This document shows, one piece after another, positions 42,526 through 51,407 of a DNA stretch of 64,000 nucleotides. This DNA comes from JAEVLT01 sp044598425 (GTDB taxonomy: Bacteria; Bacillota; Bacilli; Bacillales; Cytobacillaceae). The translations under genes and the position numbers were made by a program. Numbering within the stretch: the first letter of the stretch is position 1; every line of letters begins with the position of its first letter. The stretch lies in assembly GCA_044598425.1 (NCBI GenBank), contig CP172536.1:3224001-3288000 (forward strand), in the 5' to 3' direction. The notes below the pieces were generated by a model. That model worked only from the letters and a program-made list of their open reading frames with translations, was not told the origin of the DNA and did not search any database.

Positions 42526-43620
42526 ATTCTCGACCTTAAATAAGCATCAATGAATGGATCCAAATCGCCATCCATTACCGCCTGGACATTCCCAACCTCT
42601 GTATTGGTCCGATGATCCTTCACCATTGAATAAGGATGAAACACATACGAACGAATCTGGCTGCCCCAGCCAATTTCCTTCTGCTCGCCGCGGATCTCCA
42701 GCAGCTGCTTCTCTTTTTCTTCCATTTCCCGCTGATACAGCTTCGCTTTTAGCATATTCATCGCATGCTCACGGTTCTGAATCTGCGAACGCTCCGTCTG
42801 ACAGGCCACCACAATCCCCGTCGGAAGGTGCGTAATCCTCACCGCCGACTCCGTTTTGTTAATATGCTGACCGCCTGCACCGCTCGCACGATACGTATCC
42901 ACCTTCAAATCTTCCGTACGGATCTCAACCTCAATATCCCCATCAAGCTCCGGCATCACTTCACACGACACAAACGAAGTATGGCGCCGGCCCGATGCAT
43001 CAAACGGCGAAATCCGCACCAAACGATGAACCCCTTTTTCCGCCTTCAAATAACCATATGCATTATGACCTTTAATTAGCAACGTCACACTCTTAATCCC
43101 CGCCTCATCACCAGGCAGATAATCGAGCGTTTCCACTTTATAGCCATGCTTCTCCGCCCAGCGCGTATACATCCTAAGCAGCATGGAACCCCAGTCCTGC
43201 GACTCCGTACCTCCAGCACCGGGATGGAGCTCTAAGATCGCATTATTTTTATCATAAGGCTCATTCAAAAGCTGCTGCAACTCAAATTCATCCAGCTGCT
43301 TAATCAGCTCGATAAGCTCCTGCTCCAACTCTTCCTGCAGCTCCGCATCCTGCTCTTCCTTCACAAGCTCATACGTCACTTCCAAGTTTTCGAAAGCCTC
43401 ATTCATCTCATAAAAACCATGCACCTGTTCCTTCAAGCTGTTCGACTCATTAATCACCTTCTGCGCCACTAGTTGATCATTCCAAAAATCAGGCTGCAGC
43501 ATCACGTCATCCAGCTCAGCAATCCGCGCCTCCTTATTCTCCAGGTCAAAGAGACCCCCTAAAACCCGCTAATCGCTTAGCTGTCTTCTCAAGCTCATTC
43601 CGAATATCCGCTAATTCCAT
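42519..43620 (-). CDS. prfB: Peptide chain release factor 2 with programmed +1 frameshift
   Basis: RF2 recognises UGA and UAA stop codons. Translation starts at ATG 43620 (AGGTGA upstream) and reads 24 codons to CTT-TGA (TGA 43548-43546). The AGGGGG just before it acts as the stimulating Shine-Dalgarno, and a +1 shift gives LRGSL-DLENKEARIA and the rest. The GGQ motif (GASGAGGQHINKTESAV region) and the RF2 domain are intact, total about 366 aa. This is the classical autoregulation of prfB. It is downstream of secA. Confidence 0.96.
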
Positions 43621-43790
43621 AACCTTCACCTCAAAAATAGTTTATGCAACATCATAGGAAAGAGAGTCGGCACGGCGGCCGGCCCCCCTATTTTTTATAA
43701 AAATGAACGCAGTTGCCTGCTTCGCCCATAAGTCCGTTCATCCAAATCATTCTTTTCACGAAACCAGTTGGCACCACTCGAAAACATTGT

Positions 43791-46301
43791 TTACTTTCCG
43801 GCCCCGTGACAGTTTTTGTACTTCTTGCCGCTGCCGCAGAAACAAGGATCATTGCGTCCAATATCCATTTTCTTTACGACCGGCTTCTTCTTCACTGTTT
43901 CACCGTCTTCCTTCGGATTCACGGCCTGGCCCTTTGCCACTTCCTGACGCTCAAGATTGCTGCGGATTTCCGCCTTCATAATATACAAGGAAACTTCCTC
44001 TTCAATGGAAGCAATCATCACTTCAAACATCGCAAAACCTTCATGCTGGTACTCGCGAAGCGGATCAATCTGTCCGTAAGCGCGCAAGTGGATACCATCA
44101 CGCAGCTGATCCATCGCATCAATATGATCGATCCATTTGGAGTCGACAGAGCGAAGCACGATGACCTTTTCAAATTCGCGCATTTGATCAGGTGTTAAAA
44201 TCGCTTCTTTCTCATTGTAACGCTCTTTTACTTTGGCAAAGATCAGCTCGATCATTTCTTCCGGATCCTTGCCGCGAAGCTGATCGACCGTGATGTCTCC
44301 TTCATGAAGAAGGTTCGCGTTTACAAAATCAATAATTCCTTCTAAATTCCAATCTTCCTCCGCCTCGGATGCAGGGGTATGGGCCATCACATTGCGCTCA
44401 ATCGTTGATAAAATCATCTTTTCGACAATTTCACGCAAGTTTTCCGATTCAAGGACTTCATCCCGCTGTCTATAGATGATTTCGCGCTGCTGGCGGAGAA
44501 CATCATCATACTGCAAAAGCTGTTTCCGGGCATCAAAGTTATTCCCTTCAACCCGTTTCTGTGCGGATTCAACCGCTCTTGAAACCATCTTGCTTTGGAT
44601 TGGCTGTGAGTCATCCATACCAAGCCGCTCCATCATCGATTTCATATTGTCAGAACCGAAGCGGCGCATTAGCTCGTCTTCCATCGACAGGTAGAACTGC
44701 GTTACCCCAGGGTCTCCCTGACGTCCGGAACGTCCGCGCAGCTGATTATCAATCCGGCGGCTTTCATGGCGCTCTGTACCAATAACAGCCAGTCCGCCCA
44801 ACTCTTTTACGCCTTCTCCAAGCTTGATGTCCGTACCGCGGCCGGCCATGTTTGTCGCAATTGTGACAGCGCCTTTTTGTCCTGCCTCCGCAATAATCTC
44901 CGCTTCGCGTCCATGGTTTTTCGCATTCAATACATTATGGCGAACACCTTTTTTGGTTAACATTCTCGAAATCAATTCTGACGTTTCAATCGCAACCGTA
45001 CCAACAAGCACCGGCTGTCCATTTTGATGGCGTTGGACAATATCCTCCACAACCGCTCTGAATTTACCTTCCATTGAAGTATAAATCAAATCAGGGCGGT
45101 CATCGCGAACGATCGGCATATTTGTCGGAATGACAATAACATTCATATTGTAAATATTTCTGAACTCTTCTTCCTCCGTCTTCGCAGTTCCCGTCATCCC
45201 CGCTAATTTTTCATACATCCGAAAATAGTTCTGGAACGTAATCGTTGCCATCGTCATGCTTTCATTTTGAACTTCCAGACCTTCTTTTGCTTCAATTGCC
45301 TGGTGCAAGCCTTCACTGTAGCGGCGGCCTTTCATCAAACGGCCGGTAAACTGGTCAACGATGACAATTTCACCGTCCTGCACGACATAATCAACATCCA
45401 AATGCATGCTGACATTGGCTCTTAATGCCTGGTTAATATGGTGATTTAATGAGACATGCGAAATATCAAACAAATTGTCGATGCCGAAAGCACGTTCAGC
45501 TTTGCCGATGCCTTCTTCCGTCAGCATGACGCTCTTTGTTTTTTCATCGTATGTGTAATCTGCATCTTTCGTGAGAGTGCGCACAAATGCATTCGCTTGA
45601 ATGTAAAGAACAGTTGATTTTTCAGCTGTACCGGAAATAATCAGCGGCGTTCGCGCTTCATCGATTAAAATCGAGTCGACCTCGTCGATCACGGCGTAAT
45701 ACAGCGGGCGCTGCACCTTTTGCTCTTTATAAAGAACCATATTGTCGCGCAGATAATCAAAACCAAATTCGTTGTTCGTACCATACGTGATATCTGCAGC
45801 ATATGCTTCCTGCTTTTCTTCCGCTGACATACTATTTAAGTTCAGACCAACCGTCAGCCCTAAAAATTCATAAAGCTGGCCCATTTCCGTTGCATCTCGG
45901 CTTGCCAAGTATTCGTTTACCGTTACGACATGAACACCTTTTCCGGAAAGCGCATTTAAATAAACAGGCATCGTTGCCGTCAGCGTTTTACCTTCACCTG
46001 TTTTCATCTCAGAAATATTTCCTTCATGAAGGGAAATACCTCCCATAAGCTGAACATGATAAGGGTATAGGCCGAGCACACGGCGCGCGCCTTCACGGAC
46101 AACCGCAAACGCTTCAACAAGCAAATCGTCCAATGTACCCCCTTTTTGATAGCGGGCCTTAAACTCCTCCGTTTTTTCACGAAGCTGATCATCTGTCATT
46201 TTTTCCATCTCTGGCGCCAGCGCCTCAATCTCATTTGCCAGTTTATCAAGCCGCTTCAGCTCACGCTTATTTAAGTCAAAAATTTTATTTAAAATCCCCA
46301 T
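43791..46301 (-). CDS. secA: Preprotein translocase ATPase SecA
   Basis: The motor that pushes preproteins through SecYEG. At 836 residues it has the full length. Walker A is MKTGEGKTLTAT near residue 98, Walker B VIDEVDSILIDEARTPL near 206, then MAGRGTDIKLGEGV and RGRSGRQGDPG (helicase motifs V and VI). The C-terminal zinc site is CFCGSGKKYKNCHG. The start follows AAAGGAG. prfB follows after about 170 bp. Confidence 0.98.
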   Translation of the reverse strand: MGILNKIFDLNKRELKRLDKLANEIEALAPEMEKMTDDQLREKTEEFKARYQKGGTLDDLLVEAFAVVREGARRVLGLYPYHVQLMGGISLHEGNISEMKTGEGKTLTATMPVYLNALSGKGVHVVTVNEYLASRDATEMGQLYEFLGLTVGLNLNSMSAEEKQEAYAADITYGTNNEFGFDYLRDNMVLYKEQKVQRPLYYAVIDEVDSILIDEARTPLIISGTAEKSTVLYIQANAFVRTLTKDADYTYDEKTKSVMLTEEGIGKAERAFGIDNLFDISHVSLNHHINQALRANVSMHLDVDYVVQDGEIVIVDQFTGRLMKGRRYSEGLHQAIEAKEGLEVQNESMTMATITFQNYFRMYEKLAGMTGTAKTEEEEFRNIYNMNVIVIPTNMPIVRDDRPDLIYTSMEGKFRAVVEDIVQRHQNGQPVLVGTVAIETSELISRMLTKKGVRHNVLNAKNHGREAEIIAEAGQKGAVTIATNMAGRGTDIKLGEGVKELGGLAVIGTERHESRRIDNQLRGRSGRQGDPGVTQFYLSMEDELMRRFGSDNMKSMMERLGMDDSQPIQSKMVSRAVESAQKRVEGNNFDARKQLLQYDDVLRQQREIIYRQRDEVLESENLREIVEKMILSTIERNVMAHTPASEAEEDWNLEGIIDFVNANLLHEGDITVDQLRGKDPEEMIELIFAKVKERYNEKEAILTPDQMREFEKVIVLRSVDSKWIDHIDAMDQLRDGIHLRAYGQIDPLREYQHEGFAMFEVMIASIEEEVSLYIMKAEIRSNLERQEVAKGQAVNPKEDGETVKKKPVVKKMDIGRNDPCFCGSGKKYKNCHGAGK

Positions 46302-46659
46302 AATGATGAACGCTCCTTTGTCATCCTTCTAGTAAGAAAAGCGCATGCCCCATCCAAAAACGAGCAAGACAAAGCCATTAAAAAAGATTCGCTTTTAACA
46401 GGCAGAATCCTTTTACAATCCTTCGATAAATTCTTAATTAATATTACCACTTCCGCTAAACAGTGACAACTTATGTAAGCATTCGCTAACGGAGTCACTT
46501 GCTAAGTATTGCTAAAAGGGTTACCAATTTAAATGTAAGATGTTTTCTTTTGAATATTTATCTACTTTTTTCAACTGCCTCGACAATTTCCAAGGAAATA
46601 TTCAGGTGGCATTGCTCTTAAGTCGACAAATCCCACAACGGGACTTCCATTTCCAAACA
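46302..46659. other. Intergenic region upstream of secA
   Basis: About 360 bp between secA and the terminator of the SEC-C gene. No gene was recognised. It should hold the secA promoter. Four loose GCTAA motifs (46455, 46485, 46501, 46511) are not evenly spaced and I attach no meaning to them. Confidence 0.4.
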
Positions 46660-46690
46660 GGAAAAAACCGGGAGGCTACTTTCTCTCGGC
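46660..46690 (-). terminator. Probable terminator after the SEC-C gene
   Basis: On minus CCGAGAG and CTCCCGG pair with one mismatch over an 8-nt loop and are followed by TTTTTTCC, just after the stop codon. Confidence 0.65.
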
Positions 46691-48625
46691 TTAAAGTTTC
46701 TTTAGCCAATCAGTTACACCGGGTATTTTCCTCCATAAGTGCAGATGGTCATCCGCATAGATAATCGCTTCGTTTTCATCGCCTATTTGATAATAAGACG
46801 GCAGTTCGGATGGAATACGTTTTTTCCCTAAGAGGTAGGGAATCACATGTTTATTTTCCTTTTTTGCTTCCTTCATTATTTTTGCAGCTTTCGCCGTAAA
46901 GCCGTGTTCCAGAATTTCAAGCAATGCTCGATTAAAGGTCCCTCTGGCAAATCCTTCGTCAAATTCATCCAGCAGATTTCGCGCTTTTTCAAGTTCTCCG
47001 TTGTCAACATACGCAATAAATAGGAAGAAACGCACTCCCTGATTGTCGACCGGATTTAACTCAAGCAGCTCTGCCATTTGGCTGATAGCCTCTCCCCTTT
47101 TTCCCAATTGGAAAAGTGTCTGTGCATAATTAAACTTGGCGCGCATGAATGGTCTCGTCTCATACAATCCCCAAAAGTAACCCCTGTTCTCGGTAAAAAA
47201 TTTCTTGCCTAATTGTCTTTCTCCAATGACCATGCCTTTTTCATACATACTGGCCGCTTCTTCCATACTAGGAGCAGCTTCTGCCAAAATATTATAGGCA
47301 TCGACGCAGTTCGGATCCAGTTTCAGCGCATCCTTCGCCAGCCTGTATCTTAACGGTCCTTCTGCCTCGAACGCATCGTAAATCATCTGTTGGGCGCGTT
47401 CTTTGTTTCCCTTTGGGGCTTTTTTGGGAGCATTGAGCTTTTCGTTAATCAGCCTGTTCGCTTCCTCAATACTCTCAAAATCCCGACCCTCTAACTCTGC
47501 CAGCGCTTCTCTCATCACTCGTTCTGTCAGTATCGAATTTGGAAAGCGCCCTTCTGCCGGAAAAGGTTCATGGTAATCAGGCATTTCCATTTCTGAAAGT
47601 TCTTCAAGCAGAATACGATCCATTTCTTGGTAAACCGGCGAAATCGATCCTGTGGAGACCTCATAATGCTCTGCCAATTCTTTTTGCGTCATCATGCTAT
47701 CCATAGGAACAATTGTCGACACTAAATAATGCAGTGCTGCAGCGTAGAGATTTGGGTTTTTGATTCGTTTCTGCCGCTTCTGGCAAAATTGATACCACAA
47801 CAAGATACCGGTTTCTGCTGCTACGGGATCCTCATTGAAAGCTTCAAGCGACTCTTGGAAAATTTCCGCCACTTCCTGATAGACAGGAGCTGGCCATTCG
47901 AGGCTTTCTATATCAAGATCTCCATCTCTGAGCATGGGGAGCTCACTTATTGTTTCAAGAAAAAAGTCTTGAACATACTCCAAGGGATCATCGTATCCCG
48001 CTTGCAAACTAAAGTCTTCGATATGATCAAGTGCACTTTCAGCCGAAAGTTCAGCCAGATCAAACGGTCCAGGGAAGAAGACGTACCTTTGCTCATACGG
48101 GAGAATGATGCCTAAAAAGAAGTTGCCTTCTGTTACTGGAAAGGCTTCTGTGATCAGGACTGCTTCAATCTTTTTACCTGTGAAGCCTTCCTCAAACGTT
48201 ACTACATTTCCGCTAATGCTGAGTATTTCTCCTGCAATCGCCCGGGCGCTCGTCCATGTCTGTAAAATTTGCCGAAGCTTCGGCCGTTGAATCCTTTTTC
48301 CCTCATAAGCAATAAATTTTTCAAGGATGGTTTTCCCGTCTTCCAATGGTTGAAACAGGGTAAACCAGATGGCATGGATCAAAGAATAGAAATCTCTTAT
48401 TTCCTCATTGGGTATGAGCAGGGTTTCTTCAAATTCTTCAAAGCTGTCTTCCAGCTCGATGTCGTAATGGTTAACGGCAAACTGAAGAATTTGTTTTTGC
48501 AATTCGTCTATTTCCTTATCAAGGATATGGGTAATCGTGACTGCTTCGTTCGCTCCACAGCATTTTTTGTACTTTTTTCCGCTGCCGCATGGACATGGGT
48601 CGTTGCGACTGATTTTTTCGTTCAT
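46691..48625 (-). CDS. Large SEC-C zinc-motif protein with TPR-like C-terminus
   Basis: A 644-residue cytosolic protein. The N-terminal SEC-C motif is RNDPCPCGSGKKYKKCCG (residues 7-24), the same zinc site as at the end of SecA. The middle region is acidic and unassigned. The C-terminal third (about 415-600) has helical repeats such as AYNILAEAAPSMEEAASMYEKG and FNYAQTLFQLGKRGEA, typical of TPRs. Function unknown. The ATG at 48625 was chosen because GAGGAA precedes it, whereas the ATG at 48655 has none. Its place next to secA may reflect a shared role or chance. Confidence 0.75.
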   Translation of the reverse strand: MNEKISRNDPCPCGSGKKYKKCCGANEAVTITHILDKEIDELQKQILQFAVNHYDIELEDSFEEFEETLLIPNEEIRDFYSLIHAIWFTLFQPLEDGKTILEKFIAYEGKRIQRPKLRQILQTWTSARAIAGEILSISGNVVTFEEGFTGKKIEAVLITEAFPVTEGNFFLGIILPYEQRYVFFPGPFDLAELSAESALDHIEDFSLQAGYDDPLEYVQDFFLETISELPMLRDGDLDIESLEWPAPVYQEVAEIFQESLEAFNEDPVAAETGILLWYQFCQKRQKRIKNPNLYAAALHYLVSTIVPMDSMMTQKELAEHYEVSTGSISPVYQEMDRILLEELSEMEMPDYHEPFPAEGRFPNSILTERVMREALAELEGRDFESIEEANRLINEKLNAPKKAPKGNKERAQQMIYDAFEAEGPLRYRLAKDALKLDPNCVDAYNILAEAAPSMEEAASMYEKGMVIGERQLGKKFFTENRGYFWGLYETRPFMRAKFNYAQTLFQLGKRGEAISQMAELLELNPVDNQGVRFFLFIAYVDNGELEKARNLLDEFDEGFARGTFNRALLEILEHGFTAKAAKIMKEAKKENKHVIPYLLGKKRIPSELPSYYQIGDENEAIIYADDHLHLWRKIPGVTDWLKKL

Positions 48626-48667
48626 GTATTCCACTTCCTCTAACCACTCTTCCATTTGTTTTTTAGC

Positions 48668-49018
48668 TTATAGGTGTTCAAAATCGAACCATTGATCTCG
48701 AAGATCTAAATTAAATAGGGTGTCTTTGAATCTTCGAAACGGTTTCGGCTTGTCCAAGGCATCAAATAGTTTGTCACTTTTGCGTTTGTCTTCAACGCTC
48801 GCGGCAAAATTCTCCATTAAACGGAATGCCTCGGCTGAATCGATTGTTGGAATTTTCAAGTATCGCTCTTCACTTCCATCCTCATCCCAGTTAATCCCGG
48901 GTTCACCGGTTTTCGCCTCTCTGCAGTCGTAGACGATTTCCTTCTTTTCCAAGTCATAGTAAGCCTCATTAGACCCATTGGTTAAGTAGATATCTATTAA
49001 TTCATCTAGCAAATTCAT
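48668..49018 (-). CDS. UPF0158-family protein
   Basis: A 116-residue protein with the UPF0158 pattern: an N-terminal helix (LLDELIDIYL), IVYDCREAK, YLKIPTIDSAEAFRLMENF and the ending FRRFKDTLFNLDLRDQWFDFE. Biochemical role unknown. The ATG at 49018 follows AGGAGT; the longer frame to 49090 lacks a ribosome site. It is followed by the SEC-C gene after 42 bp on the same strand. Confidence 0.8.
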   Translation of the reverse strand: MNLLDELIDIYLTNGSNEAYYDLEKKEIVYDCREAKTGEPGINWDEDGSEERYLKIPTIDSAEAFRLMENFAASVEDKRKSDKLFDALDKPKPFRRFKDTLFNLDLRDQWFDFEHL

Positions 49019-49133
49019 ACCCTTCACACTCCTATTTCTATAGTAACATTTTTGCCAGATTGGTAGGAAATATACGTCAAAAAAGCCCATTTATCGGGAC
49101 ACTTCCATTGGATGTTTATTTTACTATAATTAC

Positions 49134-49166
49134 GTAAAAAACGCAGACCCTTTCATCGGGACTGCG
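49134..49166 (-). terminator. Terminator after hpf
   Basis: CGCAGTCCC/GGGTCTGCG (49166-49158 with 49150-49142 on minus), nine pairs with one G-T or mismatch, loop of 7, followed by TTTTTTACG. Confidence 0.88.
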
Positions 49167-49182
49167 CTTCTTGTTGTTTTGC

Positions 49183-49728
49183 TTAGTGGGCTTCGATCAA
49201 GCCGTAGCGGCCGTCTTTTCGTTTGTAGACAACGTTGGTGCGGTTTGTTTCAGCGTTTGTAAACACATAGAAATTGTGGCCAAGCATGTTCATTTGCAGG
49301 ATTGCTTCTTCGCTGTCCATCGGCTTTAAGTCAAAGCGCTTTGTACGCACAACTTCCAATTCATCTTCCTCTGCCTCGACAGGCTCTGCGGCTGGCGATG
49401 TAAACATGGCTGCCACGCTTCCCTTTTCGCGGAATTTGCGGTTGACCTTTGTTTTGTGCTTGCGGATTTGCCGCTCAAGCTTATCCACAATTAAGTCAAT
49501 CCCAGCATACATATCAGCATTTGTTTCCTCTGCACGCAATACAAGCTGCGGCATTGGAATGGTTATTTCAACTTTCGATGTTTTATCCTGATTAAAGCGT
49601 AAGTTCACATTCACCGTTGCCTCCGGTGATTCAGTAAAGTAGCGTTCCAATTTTGCTACTTTCTTCTCTACATATTCTCGAATTGCTGGAGTTACCTCAA
49701 TGTTTTCACCACGAACGTTATAATTCAT
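49183..49728 (-). CDS. hpf: Long ribosome hibernation promoting factor HPF (YvyD)
   Basis: A 181-residue long-form HPF that pairs two 70S ribosomes into inactive 100S particles. The N-terminal ribosome-binding domain (about 1-100) has NYNVRGENIEVTPAIREYVEKK and a basic helix RQIRKHKTKVNRKFR. The C-terminal dimerisation domain (about 122-181) has VVRTKRFDLKPMDSEEAI and MNMLGHNFYVFTNAET. The ATG at 49728 follows GGAGGAG. In B. subtilis it depends on sigma-B and sigma-H; I did not find a clear promoter of either type here. Confidence 0.95.
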   Translation of the reverse strand: MNYNVRGENIEVTPAIREYVEKKVAKLERYFTESPEATVNVNLRFNQDKTSKVEITIPMPQLVLRAEETNADMYAGIDLIVDKLERQIRKHKTKVNRKFREKGSVAAMFTSPAAEPVEAEEDELEVVRTKRFDLKPMDSEEAILQMNMLGHNFYVFTNAETNRTNVVYKRKDGRYGLIEAH

Positions 49729-49884
49729 AAGTGAACTCCTCCTTTTGTTAAGACTATGTAAATACATTTCTATTTTACCCCTAAAGATTCCTGCTAATCC
49801 AGCAAGAAAATTTTGTTGAATTGTCGACAAAAACAACAAAGGCATAGTGGAAAGATTTTAACCTGATTCAAAAGAGGATGCCCG

Positions 49885-50020
49885 ACTCTCCTCCATTGTC
49901 GAGTAGGAGGGAACCTGTCCACCTTAAGCTGGATTGTGTTCCTGCCCCCTCACAGAACTTATCCCGACTTCTGGATAACAGAACCGTGCTTGCGCTATTC
50001 ACGCACACGGCTCCTCCTAG
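49885..50020 (-). mobile_element. 3' remnant of a group II intron (domains V and VI)
   Basis: Read on minus, GAGCCGTGTGCGTGAATAGC with the following GCAAGCACGGTTC (50013-49981) matches the 34-nt domain V: GAGCCG/CGGTTC closing pairs, GTGTGCG stem and a GNRA-like GAA tip. Further on lie GTGAGGGGG and CTACTCGAC near 49895, as at many intron 3' ends. No reverse transcriptase or domains I-IV remain. A TTATCC/GGATAA hairpin between two TTCTG copies looks like an insertion. It lies right after the fliT terminator; class C introns favour sites just past terminators. Confidence 0.65.
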
Positions 50021-50052
50021 TTATCGTTTACAGAATGTAGCTGATTTCACAG

Positions 50053-50082
50053 GAAAAACCGCCCCATATTTTGGGCGGTTTC
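50053..50082 (-). terminator. Terminator of the flaG-fliS-fliT operon
   Basis: AAACCGCCC/GGGCGGTTT (9 bp, 50081-50073 with 50064-50056 on minus) is followed by TTCC and T-rich sequence, immediately after the fliT stop. Confidence 0.88.
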
Positions 50083-50083
50083 C

Positions 50084-50428
50084 TTATTTCTTCTTATCGT
50101 AAAACACTCCGCCAGCCACTAAACTTTGATACGGATTCAAATACTTCTGGCTTGTCTCTTTTTTTGCATGCAAGTTTTTCATATCACGCTGAATCATTAA
50201 CTTTTCGCGTTCCAGAAGGCTCTCCAGCTTACCACTCAATACCACCAGCTGCCGTCCCAAAGCTATCTCCTCATCAGAGTATGAGCCCGCCAGTTCCCGT
50301 AAACTTTCCTCCCGCTTTGCCAAAAAATCCTGAATCAGCTGAATCTTCTCATCGCGGTCAAGATCCATTTTCTCAAGCAGCTCAATAAGCTGCATGGTAT
50401 ACTGATAAACAGGCTTAACCCTATTCAC
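50084..50428 (-). CDS. fliT: Flagellar export chaperone FliT
   Basis: A 114-residue mostly helical protein, placed directly after fliS and therefore taken as FliT, chaperone of the filament cap FliD. Its start GTG shares one base with the fliS stop, so translation is coupled. Sequence similarity in FliT is weak; the call rests on length, helical pattern (QLIELLEKMDLDRDEKIQLI) and gene order. Confidence 0.8.
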   Translation of the reverse strand: MNRVKPVYQYTMQLIELLEKMDLDRDEKIQLIQDFLAKREESLRELAGSYSDEEIALGRQLVVLSGKLESLLEREKLMIQRDMKNLHAKKETSQKYLNPYQSLVAGGVFYDKKK

Positions 50429-50829
50429 TACACCTTGCCGCCTTGAGCAAATTGATTCTGCCGATTAATTTGAATAACCTGCTTCCACGTATCGCGAAAC
50501 TCAACTACAAATCCCTCAACTTCCTCCAGAATCGCCACATCACTCTTAATATTCGCCTCAATCAGCCTTCGATTCATATAATCATACAAAGCCATCATAT
50601 TTTTCGAAACCTCAAGCTCCATGTTCAGCGTCACCATTAATTCCTGAACAATGCTCTGCGCCTTCTGAATATTCGTATTCTTCGCCTCAATATGTTTCTG
50701 TGCAATCGCCATTTTCGCCAGATGGATAGACTTCAAACAGCCATTATACAACATCAACGTCAACTCGCCTCGCGATGCCGTATTCACCGCATTTTGCTGG
50801 TAAGATTCATAAGGATTGCCCACTGCCAA
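50428..50829 (-). CDS. fliS: Flagellin export chaperone FliS
   Basis: A 133-residue four-helix protein that binds flagellin before export and, with FliW, takes part in the CsrA feedback circuit. Motifs: NPYESYQQNAVNTASRGELT at the N-terminus, LMLYNGCLKSIHLA and LYDYMNRRLIEANIK. The start is TTG at 50829 with AAAGGAG 10 nt upstream; the frame beyond has no ribosome site and no FliS similarity. Confidence 0.93.
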   Translation of the reverse strand: MAVGNPYESYQQNAVNTASRGELTLMLYNGCLKSIHLAKMAIAQKHIEAKNTNIQKAQSIVQELMVTLNMELEVSKNMMALYDYMNRRLIEANIKSDVAILEEVEGFVVEFRDTWKQVIQINRQNQFAQGGKV

Positions 50830-50922
50830 TTTAAAAACACTCCTTTTTTTGAAAAATAACTGGCCGCAGCTCTGGCGTTTCATTCACCCCGTTGCCAATT
50901 TTTATAATGACCCCTGAACTAC

Positions 50923-51297
50923 TTATATTTTTTTATCAACAAGAAGCCCAAGATGTTCCGCCATTGCCGCATAAGTATCCAGCAATTTTTTCGCCGGAAT
51001 TTCTTTTATGACTTCATTCGTCCGATCATCCACAATCGTCACGTAATATTCTTGAAGCTTTTCATGAAGCTTAAATTTTAACGATGTGTGTGTAGGCTGT
51101 AAAAATTCATTTAACCCCTTAATCACTTCTTTTACTTTTTCTTTCTTCTTTGGATCCTTTTGCTGTGATTTCTTCGGTTCAAATTGGTTAGATGAAGCCT
51201 CCGCCTTATCTTTATTGATTGGATTTACTTTTGCCCCTTCGTCGACTGCAGTTCTTTGTTGTATGGGAGGAACCGTCCCGTTAAGACGTTCGATCAT
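50923..51297 (-). CDS. flaG: FlaG family flagellar protein (YvyC)
   Basis: A 124-residue protein with a disordered, lysine-rich first half (about 20-55) and the conserved FlaG domain (about 58-124): LKFKLHEKLQEYYVTIVDDRTNEVIKEIP. FlaG is thought to influence filament length. It has its own sigma-D promoter at 51332-51357. In B. subtilis it precedes fliD; here it lies between fliD and fliS. Confidence 0.9.
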   Translation of the reverse strand: MIERLNGTVPPIQQRTAVDEGAKVNPINKDKAEASSNQFEPKKSQQKDPKKKEKVKEVIKGLNEFLQPTHTSLKFKLHEKLQEYYVTIVDDRTNEVIKEIPAKKLLDTYAAMAEHLGLLVDKKI

Positions 51298-51331
51298 AAA
51301 AATCGCCCCTTACACATTCTCTCTATCGTTT

Positions 51332-51357
51332 ATATCGGAAAGAGTGCTGAAAGTTTA
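51332..51357 (-). promoter_or_regulatory. Sigma-D promoter of flaG-fliS-fliT
   Basis: On minus TAAA (51357-51354), 15 nt, then CCGATAT (51338-51332), against consensus TAAA-N15-GCCGATAT; only the first G of the -10 differs. It overlaps the tail of the fliD terminator. Confidence 0.88.
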
Positions 51358-51394
51358 ATAAAAAGACACTCCTTTTTTCTCAAAGGAATGTCTT
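51355..51394 (-). terminator. Terminator after fliD
   Basis: AAGACATTCCTTT/AAAGGAGTGTCTT pairs with one mismatch and is followed by TTTATTAAAC. The last bases form the -35 region of the flaG promoter. Confidence 0.82.
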
Positions 51395-51407
51395 CATTTC
51401 CAAAGTA

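Noticed and set aside
42519..43505. prfB starting at the internal methionine at 43505
   Set aside because: The true start is at 43620 through the programmed +1 frameshift; the internal start would drop the conserved N-terminus.
43660..43700. GC-rich stretch between secA and prfB as terminator
   Set aside because: The GGCCGGCC-containing run has no adequate stem followed by T residues on the minus strand.
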